DNA from: Sorex araneus
Taxonomy: Eukaryota; Chordata; Mammalia; Eulipotyphla; Soricidae
Direction: 5' to 3'
DNA length: 64,000 nucleotides
Assembly: GCF_027595985.1 (NCBI RefSeq)
Contig: NC_073302.1
Location: forward strand, 13,189,811 to 13,253,810
Numbering within the stretch: the first letter of the stretch is position 1; every line of letters starts with the position of its first letter. Below the pieces are notes generated by a model. It was not told the DNA's origin and did no database searches. It saw only the letters and a list, made by a program, of their open reading frames with translations. The translations under genes and the position numbers were made by a program. This document shows positions 31,401-37,242 of this stretch, one piece after another.

Positions 31401-31534
31401 AAGCACTTGCCAATTCCAAGACCATTGCAGAAATCTTTGGGAATCCAAACTACTTGAGGCTCCGAACTTACCTGAACGAAGGCCCATACTATGTGAAACC
31501 TGTATCTGTGACGGCAGTGGAAGGAGCTGAATGA
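4254..31534 (+). CDS. PSMD5: 26S proteasome non-ATPase regulatory subunit 5 (assembly chaperone S5b)
   Basis: PSMD5/S5b (yeast Hsm3) is a cytosolic chaperone that binds the ATPase PSMC2 and helps build the base of the 19S proteasome particle; it is not kept in the finished 26S enzyme. Ten coding exons join in frame: 4254-4426, 9613-9757, 14532-14645, 15189-15317, 18757-18866, 23409-23551, 24981-25172, 27945-28054, 29303-29443 and 31277-31534. They give 1515 nt, or 504 residues plus stop, the usual family length. The ATG has a strong context (A at -3, G at +4) and starts MAAQ. The product is alpha-helical, fitting its ARM/HEAT-like repeat fold, and near-identical to remembered mammalian PSMD5. 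All introns have GT/AG ends. An AATAAA lies at 31826-31831. No frameshift or stop is seen, so the gene looks functional. Confidence 0.97.
4466..5078. repeat. Minisatellite in PSMD5 intron 1, unit about 18 bp
   Basis: About 33 head-to-tail copies of CAGCCGGACAGACACCC plus 1-2 bases, with unit lengths of about 17-19 bp. Variant units have 'caaaccagacagacaccc'. Because many units are 18 bp, all three frames stay open on long stretches, producing spurious frames rich in PDRHPQ or TDTPQ. The array starts about 40 bp after the exon 1 donor and is CpG-bearing. Confidence 0.95.
5399..5453. repeat. GGAA/GGGA purine simple repeat
   Basis: Imperfect (GGAA)n and (GGGA)n run in PSMD5 intron 1. GGAA microsatellites can bind ETS factors; nothing else supports a role here. 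Confidence 0.8.
5640..5790 (+). repeat. SOR SINE, old copy
   Basis: Diverged + strand copy ('tctggaagagatagtacagtgggcagg', then 'ccaccaggagtgattcctgagcac'). Confidence 0.65.
6015..6164 (-). repeat. SOR SINE, old copy
   Basis: Diverged - strand copy ('ggggctacagttggcagtgctcag' to 'ctacctcaccagtc'). Confidence 0.6.
6345..6486 (+). repeat. SOR SINE, old copy
   Basis: Diverged + strand copy, head-truncated, ending 'aaggtgtaaccagaaaaa'. Confidence 0.6.
6591..6759 (-). repeat. SOR SINE with TSD
   Basis: Near-consensus - strand copy flanked by CAGGTCCTTATTTTCT (about 6575 and 6763). Confidence 0.88.
6950..7442 (-). repeat. Two old SOR SINE copies
   Basis: Two diverged - strand copies at about 6950-7108 and 7318-7442, each ending in 'ctctccag', separated by AT-rich sequence. 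Confidence 0.6.
7478..7710 (+). repeat. SOR SINE with duplicated 3' part
   Basis: + strand copy in which the segment 'cccaagcccatgagcagtgatccctgagtcat' occurs twice (about 7562 and 7632), giving an element about 60 bp longer than usual. Probably a local tandem duplication. Confidence 0.6.
8195..8362 (-). repeat. SOR SINE, old copy
   Basis: Diverged - strand copy from 'aatgggccacacccagtggtgctt' to 'ctatctctctag'. Confidence 0.65.
8645..8815 (+). repeat. SOR SINE, young
   Basis: Near-consensus + strand copy ('ggggctgcagcaatagcac' to 'gtgacccaaaaagcaaaaa'). Confidence 0.85.
8905..9405 (+). repeat. Two older SOR SINE copies
   Basis: + strand copies at about 8905-9050 (much diverged) and 9230-9405 ('gaggttggagagatagtacagtagg' onward). 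Confidence 0.55.
9613..9757 (+). CDS. PSMD5: PSMD5 coding exon 2
   Basis: Residues 58-106. The acceptor is 'ctcttttag' and the donor 'gtatga'. Ends in phase 0 after Ser-Gln. Confidence 0.95.
9893..10005 (-). repeat. Fragment of the composite SOR-RTE SINE
   Basis: Contains the composite tail read in reverse ('actgtcatcccattgctcatcgatttgctcaa' sense) followed by 'gtgagacttgttactgtttttggcatat', then stops. It lacks the tRNA head, as in 5'-truncated insertions. Confidence 0.7.
10209..11395 (-). mobile_element. RTE-clade LINE, internally deleted copy (reverse transcriptase half)
   Basis: Read on the - strand, this copy starts with the element's 5' leader (11395 to about 11262) and jumps straight into the reverse transcriptase. 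Visible RT parts are motif A ([11 protein letters not shown], just below 11262), motif B ([13 protein letters not shown]) and the motif C region at 10832-11017. There FADD is replaced by FVDN, so the active site is lost. The C-terminal part at 10216-10569 has RWAKHVIQF and [11 protein letters not shown], typical of RTE C-termini, and ends [11 protein letters not shown]. The endonuclease and the N-terminal RT are missing. The sequence style matches, from memory, the RTE1_Sar family of the common shrew. It is dead and without host function. Confidence 0.85.
11475..11655 (-). repeat. SOR SINE
   Basis: - strand copy from 'ttttgctttctggttcatacctagc' to 'ctatcgctccaacccc'. Confidence 0.75.
12036..12155 (-). 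repeat. SOR SINE, old fragment
   Basis: Diverged - strand copy beginning 'tttttgggtcacacccagacatactcag'. Confidence 0.55.
12400..13095 (+). mobile_element. RTE-clade LINE, 5' end and endonuclease fragment
   Basis: The + strand leader at about 12570-12765 (tctcagagagcccggcaagc, then 'gagcctggcaagctacctgt') is followed by an open frame from 12789. That frame shows the start of an AP-type endonuclease: CTFNARTL, then [13 protein letters not shown], whose Glu is the catalytic position in this family, then LVNTNLAMN. The usual glycine-rich GVGGV segment is changed to DVSV, and the frame leaves the family near 13090, so the copy is 3'-truncated and dead. The leader is the sequence reused in the composite SINE. 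The left edge is uncertain; two small hairpins lie at 12378-12400 and 12481-12514. Confidence 0.8.
13520..13880 (+). repeat. MIR/L2-like ancient repeat split by a SINE
   Basis: 'tatgtgccaggcactatagtaggtac' and the later 'aactttcccttggtcagtat' resemble the conserved core of MIR/L2 elements. A young SOR copy sits in the middle. Confidence 0.4.
13598..13760 (-). repeat. SOR SINE with TSD
   Basis: - strand copy flanked by TAAATCTCACATAATTTT (13580-13597 and from 13761). An extra 'aaaaagaaaat' interrupts the body near 13620, and part of the body is deleted. Confidence 0.88.
13978..14115 (+). repeat. SOR SINE, old copy
   Basis: + strand copy ('ggggccagggtacagcaggttgg' to 'gggtatgaccccaaaac'). Confidence 0.65.
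14532..14645 (+). CDS. PSMD5: PSMD5 coding exon 3
   Basis: Residues 107-144 ([11 protein letters not shown] to SVAKA). The acceptor is 'tttctttcag' and the donor 'gtgagt'. The frame is phase 0 at both ends, so skipping would keep the frame. Confidence 0.95.
14850..14998 (-). repeat. SOR SINE, old copy
   Basis: - strand copy ('ttttggaccacactgagcagtgctc' to 'attactctggtcct'). Confidence 0.6.
15189..15317 (+). CDS. PSMD5: PSMD5 coding exon 4
   Basis: Residues 145-187 ([10 protein letters not shown] to YRVYE). The acceptor is 'cttctaag' and the donor 'gtaagt'. Phase 0 at both ends. Confidence 0.95.
15318..17340. other. PSMD5 intron 4, mostly unique DNA
   Basis: About 2 kb with few SINEs. At about 15835-15960 a T-rich start and 'gaacaccaatcccactacc' suggest an old, diverged L1 3' end on the - strand. 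A GC-richer patch at 16250-16410 is open in one frame but resembles no known protein. No other feature is seen. Confidence 0.4.
17345..17932. repeat. Two old SOR SINE copies
   Basis: One + strand copy (about 17345-17515, with a small internal duplication of 'caggagtgactcctgaaaac') and one - strand copy (about 17755-17932). Confidence 0.6.
17952..18141 (-). repeat. SOR SINE, young, with TSD
   Basis: Near-consensus - strand copy, nearly identical to the one at 18440. TSD CCTTGGCATAATTTTCT on both sides (about 17933 and 18142). Confidence 0.92.
18440..18623 (-). repeat. SOR SINE, young, with TSD
   Basis: Near-consensus - strand copy flanked by GATATAGATAGTTTT (18425 onward and 18624 onward). 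It lies about 135 bp before PSMD5 exon 5. Confidence 0.92.
18757..18866 (+). CDS. PSMD5: PSMD5 coding exon 5
   Basis: Residues 188-223 plus two bases of codon 224. The acceptor is 'ttctttcag' and the donor 'gtacgt'. A young SOR SINE ends about 135 bp upstream. Confidence 0.95.
19050..19225 (+). repeat. SOR SINE
   Basis: Diverged + strand copy starting 'ggggctggagagataatacag'. Confidence 0.7.
19470..19642 (-). repeat. SOR SINE with TSD
   Basis: - strand copy. Flanks AACAAAAACAACCTTT (19459) and AACAAAAACAGCTTT (19643) are an imperfect TSD. Confidence 0.82.
19925..20085 (-). repeat. SOR SINE, old copy
   Basis: Diverged - strand copy ending 'ctatccctccagccc'. Confidence 0.55.
20520..20805 (-). 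repeat. Two adjacent old SOR SINE copies
   Basis: - strand copies at about 20520-20692 and a truncated one at 20700-20805. Confidence 0.6.
20831..22200 (+). mobile_element. Solo LTR of an endogenous retrovirus, + strand
   Basis: The element starts TGTAGGATAACATT and ends TTACACA (TG...CA). It is flanked by a perfect 6-bp duplication TTCTTC (20825-20830 and 22201-22206). A 6-bp duplication is typical of class II (beta-like) retroviruses. AATAAA at 22036-22041 is the LTR polyadenylation signal. A purine-rich GA stretch lies at about 21770-22030. No gag, pol or env is attached, so this is a solo LTR left by recombination. A SOR SINE sits inside at about 21560-21697. Related copies are on the - strand at 56075-57366 and 60952-62060. 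Confidence 0.85.
21560..21697 (-). repeat. SOR SINE inserted in the solo LTR
   Basis: - strand copy with a deletion removing most of the tRNA-like head. The flanks AGGAAGGACCTTCTT and AGGAAGGACTTTCTT are its TSD, so it is younger than the LTR. Confidence 0.85.
22360..22607 (-). repeat. Composite SOR-RTE SINE, full length
   Basis: Read on the - strand: a SOR tRNA-like head with A box and B box, then RTE leader sequence ('gagagcctggcaagctac' twice in variant form), then the RTE 3' end ('gagcaaatcgatgaacaac'). TSD AGATAYTAATA at about 22347 and 22611. This is distinct from ordinary SOR copies, which continue after the B box with 'cagcatcccatatgg'. Confidence 0.85.
23100..23275 (-). repeat. SOR SINE, young
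   Basis: Near-consensus - strand copy, 130 bp upstream of PSMD5 exon 6. CTCATCT on both sides suggests a TSD. Confidence 0.85.
23409..23551 (+). CDS. PSMD5: PSMD5 coding exon 6
   Basis: Residues 224-271, starting with the split Arg codon ([12 protein letters not shown]...) and ending ...FYLP plus one base. The acceptor is 'tatttcag' and the donor 'gtaaga'. Confidence 0.95.
23660..23822 (-). repeat. SOR SINE, old copy
   Basis: Diverged - strand copy shortly after PSMD5 exon 6. Confidence 0.5.
24190..24530 (+). repeat. Old SOR SINE interrupted by a younger one
   Basis: The + strand old copy runs from 'ggaactggagagattgtacag' to 'gagcacaaaaccagcaataactctt', then resumes at about 24476 and ends 'ccaggtgtgaccca'. 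The break is filled by a young - strand SOR copy. Confidence 0.8.
24314..24475 (-). repeat. Young SOR SINE nested in an older SOR SINE
   Basis: Flanked by an 18-bp duplication AAACCAGCAATAACTCTT (24296 and 24476), which is part of the host SINE. The insertion has a small head deletion. Confidence 0.9.
24981..25172 (+). CDS. PSMD5: PSMD5 coding exon 7
   Basis: Residues 272-335 ([11 protein letters not shown] to VLHKT plus one base). The acceptor is 'gtctttag' and the donor 'gttagt'. A young sense-strand SOR SINE begins 42 bp past the donor. Confidence 0.95.
25215..25399 (+). repeat. SOR SINE, young, with TSD, next to PSMD5 exon 7
   Basis: Near-consensus full-length + strand copy with a long A tail. 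TSD AGAAATACCTCGACTA at about 25199 and 25400. It starts 42 bp past the exon 7 donor. Confidence 0.93.
25860..26040 (-). repeat. SOR SINE, old copy
   Basis: Diverged - strand copy with an internal duplication ('agggccatatccagaatgctt' and 'agggccatacctggtgatgctt'). Confidence 0.45.
26165..26341 (-). repeat. SOR SINE with TSD
   Basis: Near-consensus - strand copy. TSD AGTGACATATTTT at about 26142 and 26343. Confidence 0.9.
26395..26772. repeat. Two old SOR SINE copies
   Basis: A - strand copy at about 26395-26552 and a + strand copy at about 26622-26772. Confidence 0.6.
26952..27200 (-). repeat. Composite SOR-RTE SINE, full length, with TSD
   Basis: Same head-leader-tail structure as the copy at 22360. 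TSD AGAGGTCACAGTAT at about 26937 and 27201. Confidence 0.9.
27289..27905 (+). mobile_element. Old L1 3' end (mammalian-wide L1M type)
   Basis: Recognised by landmarks shared by old placental L1s: 'aaaacagtttggtgactcctcaaaa', 'cataacagcaatattcatagtag', 'gccttaaaaaggaaggaaatt', 'aaataagccatacgcaaaagg' and 'atatatgaggtacc'. It is 3' UTR and the end of ORF2, many stops. It ends about 40 bp before PSMD5 exon 8. Confidence 0.85.
27945..28054 (+). CDS. PSMD5: PSMD5 coding exon 8
   Basis: Residues 336-372 ([12 protein letters not shown] to SSLLYLP). The acceptor is 'ccttcaaag', with only a short pyrimidine run, and the donor 'gtaagt'. An old L1 3' end finishes about 40 bp upstream, so the polypyrimidine tract and branch region lie at or inside the L1 edge. 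Confidence 0.95.
28205..28550 (-). repeat. Two old SOR SINE copies
   Basis: - strand copies at about 28205-28372 and 28385-28550. Confidence 0.65.
28590..28757 (-). repeat. SOR SINE, young, with TSD
   Basis: - strand copy flanked by CTCTAGTAACACTTTTA (28550 and 28758). Confidence 0.92.
28830..29102 (+). repeat. Long RTE-derived SINE (leader plus 3' end)
   Basis: + strand. It has the RTE leader including the segment 'ctcatttccctgaccctgaaaagagcctccaatt' through 'gctaaaatctcagggctggga', which the short composite lacks, joined directly to the RTE 3' end ('gaatggagacgttactggca' onward). No clear SOR head is seen. The same junction is found at 51775-51966. Confidence 0.8.
29303..29443 (+). CDS. 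PSMD5: PSMD5 coding exon 9
   Basis: Residues 373-419 ([11 protein letters not shown] to LKVFT). The acceptor is 'tttcctatag' and the donor 'gtaagg'. Phase 0 at both ends. Confidence 0.95.
29560..29800. repeat. TTTA simple repeat and MIR/L2-like sequence
   Basis: (TTTA)n at 29568-29617. Beyond it, 'gtgccttgcactgggatctacaag' resembles L2/MIR consensus. Confidence 0.4.
30099..30342 (+). repeat. Composite SOR-RTE SINE, full length
   Basis: The clearest copy in the direct orientation. The head is 'gggctggagcgatagcacag' to the B box 'gggttgattcc'. The leader is 'ctctcggagagcccggcaag' to 'aacaataacaaca'. The tail is 'gatggagacattactgatgc' to 'atgggatgacagtga'. The flanks AGGGATAT form a short TSD. 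Confidence 0.88.
30580..31127 (-). repeat. Two old SOR SINE copies
   Basis: - strand copies at about 30580-30735 and 30960-31127, before the last PSMD5 exon. Confidence 0.65.
31277..31534 (+). CDS. PSMD5: PSMD5 terminal coding exon
   Basis: Residues 420-504 ([11 protein letters not shown] to AVEGAE) and stop TGA. The acceptor is 'ccttttcag'. The 3' UTR follows. Confidence 0.96.
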   Translation, partial: AIANQPWAQKLMINSPGFVEYVMDRSVERDKASKDAKYELVKALANSKTIAEIFGNPNYLRLRTYLNEGPYYVKPVSVTAVEGAE

Positions 31535-31860
31535 TTTCTTCTGGAGCCTTGACCATTTTTAACTCATACTTCCAAGGCACTTTACTCCATGTGTTTCACA
31601 AAACAACTTCCTTCCCTGAAGACTGTCTAATATAATTTAATTACCAGCTTTTTTTTCTACAGTAGAAATACAACATACAACCAGGAAAGCAAACAAAATT
31701 TGCTTACGATTGACCTAGATATTTCCCAGATTCCTTTGACTGCCTTAATCTTTGTAGAAAGAAAGCTTTACTCTCCTCAAAAAATTTCTATGGACTTATT
31801 CAGTCTTATTTAAAAGTTAATTTTAAATAAAATGGAACCAAATTGAGTCTGAATTTTCCT
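31535..31860 (+). terminator. PSMD5: PSMD5 3' UTR with polyadenylation signal
   Basis: AATAAA at 31826-31831 is the first canonical signal after the stop, followed by T/G-rich sequence. A second AATAAA at 32062-32067 could give a longer UTR. Confidence 0.6.
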
Positions 31861-34723
31861 CACCTATTTTCTTTTCTATTCTTTCTTTTGGTTTTGTTTT
31901 GTTGCTGTGTGGCATTGAACCCCAAGTCTCAACACACGTAAGGCAAGTATTCTACTGGTGAGCTACATCCCTAACCCTTTTTTTTCTTACTGTTCCTATT
32001 TTCTAATTTCACGTTCACTTCCTAATTTCACTTTCAGTGTCTTGGATTTATGCTCATTGAGAATAAATACTTTTAATAAGTTCTTCTGAATTTTTTCAGT
32101 TTTTTTCCCTTTGACAAATAGTAAATATCTTTTTTAAAATTAGTTTTTTTTTTTTATGCTGCTGCTACTTATCAGTCAAGATGAGCAATAACTTGTTAGA
32201 CCAGAAAGGCAGTTGGTTGTGTATTGGCAGTCACTGTTGAATTTGGTTTTTGATTTTTCAGATCAATATTGAGTGGATGAAGTGAGGATACTGATTCCTA
32301 ATAACTTTTGGGGGGGATGGGGTGGGCTACACCCTGTGGTGCTCAGGGCCTACTGGCTTTATGCTCAGGGATCACCCCTGGCAGGACTTGGGAAACCCTA
32401 TGTGGTGTCAGGTTGGCCACATGCAAATCAAGCACCCTTGACCCCTTACTCCTAGTAACTCAAATCAGGATAGAGGGGCTACTACGGGTAAATCAGAATA
32501 CTATCTCATTGTTCCAACAAACCATCTGCTTATTTTACATTGGCCAAAGAAGAAATCCCGCCTGTTTCCCAGCATCCTGTGCTCTAAATGGCAAGGTCAT
32601 TACCTGTCCAGAGGTTTCTGCCCAGGCATGCAGACTTCAGAATCTTTGGACAAGTATCTTACTTAAGCCATGGTGACACCGATCATCTTCCCTGCTCTGT
32701 AGCAAAATGATTCTTCACTGTCTAGAATTCTTATGTCCCTGAATTCATCTTCTCTCTTGGCATTTCTGGTCACTATCCATTCTGGGGTTCCTGTATCTCC
32801 TTTTTACTTGCATGTTTCCGAATTGACCATTTCCCTATTACTAGTATGCTAATTAGGCTATGGCCAGGTCTGGGAACATTCTGGTTTTTGTTTGTTTTGA
32901 CTTTGGGCCATACTCAACAGTACTTGGGGGTCACTCTGGGGGACCATGCAGTGCCAGGTCAAGCCCATGACGCCAATATACCAAGCATTAGCCTCAGTTC
33001 CCTTAGCCATGTCCTTGGCCCATTCCCATCTTCTTAAGGTAATTTTTAATATTCTCATGATGTTGATTTTATTTACTTAATATCAGTGTTCAAAGAATTA
33101 TCCTCTTTCCTGTTGATGATCTACATATGTATTCTGGATTTGTGCCAGAAACTTTATTTTTTAAGTAAAATGTGCAAGTTATTTTGTATTTAATAAATTC
33201 ACTGATGTTTATTAACGTGGTTGGCTTTGGAAGAATTTTGTTTTATCCTAAATGTTAAGTTCATCTCACTTAATTTTACATTTCTCTTTTGCAGGTGCAG
33301 AAACCGAGGCATAGCAAGTGACTAAAAGTAGAGGAAATTAGGCCAAAGGAAATTAGTGTATAAGACAAGAGAAACAAAAAGAAGAAAATTGGGACTGGAG
33401 AGATAGTTCAGGGATTAAGATGCTTGCTTATAGCTTATCCAGGTTTGGTCCCTGGTACCACATAGTCGCCCTGAGTTCTGTCTGGAGTGATTACTGAGCA
33501 CAACTGGATGTGACCCCAAACAAGAAGAGGATTACTGTATAGTAAAGTACAATAATAGAGGGAAAGATAAAACACCGAATTTATTTATTTTTGATTTGGG
33601 ATCACACCCAGCTGTGTTCGCTCTGTGATCTCAATTGTTCCTGGTGGGCTTGGAGCGCCCTATGGAATGACAGGGATCAAACCTGGATATGCAAGGCAAG
33701 CACCTTACCTACTGTATTATCTATCTCCCACCCCCAAACACCTATTTTAGTCTCAAGGAAAGAATCCCCTGAATCCTCACAACCCTGTATAATCTACTGA
33801 AGAGAATTAAGGGGAGTAGCAAAGGTACTGATACCAAATCAAAAGCATTTGGAGTGGTACTGTGACCCAGGTCCAGAATTGAAAGGGAATTGAAAAGGGA
33901 AAAATTGCAAGATTCTCTAGTGTTACTGATAAAATTACTCAACATCTACTTCATGAGAGGCAGTTTTCTGCATTTTTATTATTTTATCAAAACACACAAA
34001 CACATAACCATGCAAAATACTTTGCAGAAAAAAAGACACTAAAGTTTAGTCTCGCAGTTCAGTATCTTGTTCAGATCACAGCCCAGAGCCAGAGCATACA
34101 CCTGGGTTTCTGAGGGTTAGTAGGCACATGTGTTTCTCTTCTGTTACTTAGTATATTTTAGGGATAAGAGCAGTTACTGTATCAGACTTTGTTCTAAAAG
34201 CTTTCCATGTATAAACTTGGAAAATTGCTATCCTCTCACTTCCCCTATTAAGTACTAATACTACCCTGTAGGAGTGAGACAGACACAGCAAAGTTAAGGA
34301 GCCCTCACAGTTACACTGTAGGATTTAGAACATGTGTCCATAAATACTGCCTCTTGCATTTACTGAATACTTATTGTAGTCCAAATCCAGTGGTAAACCT
34401 TTAACATCTCATTTATATAATCCCAATGAAAATTTTGTTTATAAACAGTCTAGTAACATAATCAAAATTATGGTTTATGTATCATGACAGATTTTCAAGG
34501 TGTACTGCTAAGAAGCCGAGGCTGAGGACTACTAATGGAGCATCTAACCATTATACAAGGATATCAAAGCATATTGTGGATTAAGTTGAAGCCCCCAGAA
34601 GCTATGTTAAAATCCTAATCCTCAGCACCTGCAAATAATTTGTAAGTTTTTGCTGGTGTCTCAAGTTATGGTCAAATCAATAGAGTAGATCTTATTTCAA
34701 TGACAGGTGCCCTTAGAACAGGG

Positions 34724-34789
34724 AAATTTGGAAAAGAGGTATTGTGTATTCAAACTTTTTTGAATACACAATACCTCTTTTCCAAATTT
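34724..34789. repeat. Perfect inverted repeat, 31-bp arms, 4-bp loop
   Basis: The left arm 34724-34754 and right arm 34759-34789 are exact reverse complements separated by CTTT. It directly adjoins an LTR fragment. It is AT-rich and could extrude as a cruciform or fold as an RNA hairpin. Confidence 0.97.
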
Positions 34790-35706
34790 GAGTTTGAGTT
34801 TGAAGCCACAGTGCTCTCTCCCCACCTGCATTCGGTGGTCTCAGGCCGCTTTCCATATCTCGGACGGCCGATGGCAATGGGTGGTCAAAGGAGGAAATAA
34901 GGGCCAAGCTTGTTGGTGATCAGTTACAGTTAATTCCAATCTCATCTCCCTCTGCCTCCTTCCAGTCTCACACACTCCATTATCCCTCCTCTATCCCTCT
35001 CAATTCTCATCCTCATCCCCACTCTTACAGCCTTAGTTCTATTCCCAAATCAGGAGGGGTTGGGGTAGCAATTACGCATAGGTGTAGTCATACAATCAAT
35101 AGATGTAAAGTCCTTCCCTCAGGGGAAGCTTCTTCTAGGACAAATATTCATCCAGCAAGATGACCCGCCTAAGGGCAAAATACCATCTATGGGTGCATTT
35201 CTCCTTAGTCCAACAACCATTTAAACATTCTTCATAATTTTTCTTAATAATATTAGTAATTTTCTATGTACACAGTAAGAGATACATTAAACTTGTAGGG
35301 TGGCTCTCCTGGTAACATCTTGCTATATAGACCTCAGACTACAGTGCTCAGGCCAAATTAGTCTTTCCTAACCCTAGTAGGGTGTTTATCCAGTCTTACT
35401 CTTTGGATCATGACAGAATTTGTCCATGACCATGCTCTTAACTTATAGTTAAGTATTATGGCACTTAGCCTAGCCCGTTTTGATGCCAGGATAGCTCACA
35501 GCTTGCCCTGGGTCCATCCAATTCCTTCATTGGGACCCTGCTTTTGGGGTGCTAGGAACTAAGGCAACTGAGGCTTAAGTCAAGAAAAATAAGAGATGCC
35601 CAGGAGTAAATATTATTCAGAGTCAATTAACTCCCAGGTTACAAAAGCATAGCATTAACTGTCTTTCTATGTCTATGTAAAAAAGGACATTGCTCTAAAG
35701 TAACTA
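34790..35706 (-). mobile_element. LTR fragment of the same ERV family
   Basis: Shares long stretches with the solo LTRs at 56075 and 60952: 'ttcggtggtctcaggccgctttcc' at the left, 'gggtccatccaattcc', 'gggaccctgcttttggggtgctaggaacta' and 'agatgcccaggagtaaatattattcagagtcaatta' at the right. It is truncated at 35706 near a SOR copy; no TSD was found. Confidence 0.75.
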
Positions 35707-35710
35707 TGAA

Positions 35711-35887
35711 GGGGCTGGAGCGATAGCACAGTGGGTAGGGCATTTGCCTTGCACATGGCTGACATGGGTTCAAAATCCCAGCATCCCATATGGTTCCCTG
35801 AGCACCACCAGGAGTAATTCCTGAGTGCATGAGCCAGGAGTAACCCCTGTGCATCTCTGGGTGTGATCCAAAAATTGAAAAAAAAAA
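35711..35887 (+). repeat. SOR SINE, young
   Basis: Near-consensus + strand copy with an A tail, abutting the LTR fragment end. Confidence 0.9.
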
Positions 35888-37242
35888 AGTGATGCATCCA
35901 CAAGCCAAGGAATGCTAATGATTTCTGGTAACCAATGAAAGCTAGAAGAGGCCCAAGTTCTCCCTCTATGGGCTTCAGCAAGTAGAGCCTACTCACATCT
36001 TGATTACAGACTTCTTAATATAAATGCAGGCAAGTAAATTTCTACTATCTTATCACTCAGTGGCACTTTGTTACAGCATCCCTAGGAAACTCACACCAAG
36101 TAAGCGTATAATACATAATTGAAATATGCATTTGTTGCATCTCAGCAGTAAAACACAATTAGGACCTGAAAGTTGTTTTATGAAAAATTAGAAATCCAAA
36201 TCTATTTTTTTTTTGTTTGCTTGTTTGTTTTTGAGGTCAAGGGGACCATGTCCAGCAATGGTGGTGATGGTGGAACCATGAAAGCCATGGTGGTGCCACC
36301 TGGTGGTGGTATGGAACAGGGAAGCCATGTGGTGCCAGGCATGGAACTCAGGGACTTAGACATGTAAGGCATGCATTCTTTCATTTGAATCATCTTCCCT
36401 CCCAAAGACCTGAGTCTTCATCCTATTGAGATTTATGTCAGTATATACTAAGCAGTTAAAAGTTTAAATGTAATCCCAACAGATTAGTAAAATGTGTTTT
36501 GCATGCATATAAAATGGACATTTTGTTAAATTCCTTTATTGCAGTGTTTTTAATTCTGAGCATTTTGAAAAGTCAGTCTTCACTGTTATAACTGAGTCAT
36601 GGCAATTTGATAAAAAAATTTTTTTAATTACCAATTATAAGGAGAAACAACACTTGGTTATTAATGTTCTTTTTTTCCTGAATGAAGGTTTGATTTTGAA
36701 AAGAACCATGGTACACAAACTTAAATTTCTTTATTGTGTTCTCAATCTGCTGTATCACATCAGATCACTAAATATTTTGCATCTTGCTAAATATGAGTAG
36801 AGATTCAGACACACAGCACACAGAGAGATAGCTCAAAACACATGTTTTGCATGCAGGAGACCTGGTTTAGTTCCCAGAAACACACAGTCCCTCTTCTCCC
36901 ACACACAGACAGGAGTGACCCCTGATCACTGCCCATTGAGGCCCATAAAAAAACATTTAAAGGGGCTGGAGTATCACCGGGTGTGACCCAAAAAGAAAAA
37001 AAAAAGCAAAATAAAAAAACCACACACAAAGTAAGCATGCTTTCTATCACAAGGTAGGTGGTAACTGAAAAAACCTATACAGAAAAAAAGAGCCAGAAAA
37101 TTAGCTCAAAGGGCTGAGCATACTCTTTGCATAGGGGAAGTCCAGGTTTGAGCCACATGGTACCCTGAACACTACCAAGAGCAGTCCCTCCCCCTCCAAA
37201 CGCTACTGTGTGTGGCCCAAAAGCCAAAGGAAAGAAAAAACC

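Larger units (their letters stand above)
31861..37242. other. Intergenic DNA between PSMD5 and B3GALT9
   Basis: Convergent 3' ends of PSMD5 (+) and B3GALT9 (-). No gene is seen. Besides the listed elements there are old SOR copies at about 32312-32460(-), 32890-33025(-), 33391-33525(+), 33590-33735(-) and 37085-37225(+), and unique AT-rich DNA. TTTATT at 36730-36735 and 36535-36540 are AATAAA on the - strand and could be B3GALT9 polyadenylation signals. Confidence 0.6.

Noticed and set aside
36173-36405. Gly/Met-rich short frames on both strands
   Set aside because: They come from a local 'ggtggt/ccatgg' simple-sequence patch with no homology recognised; too short to support a gene.
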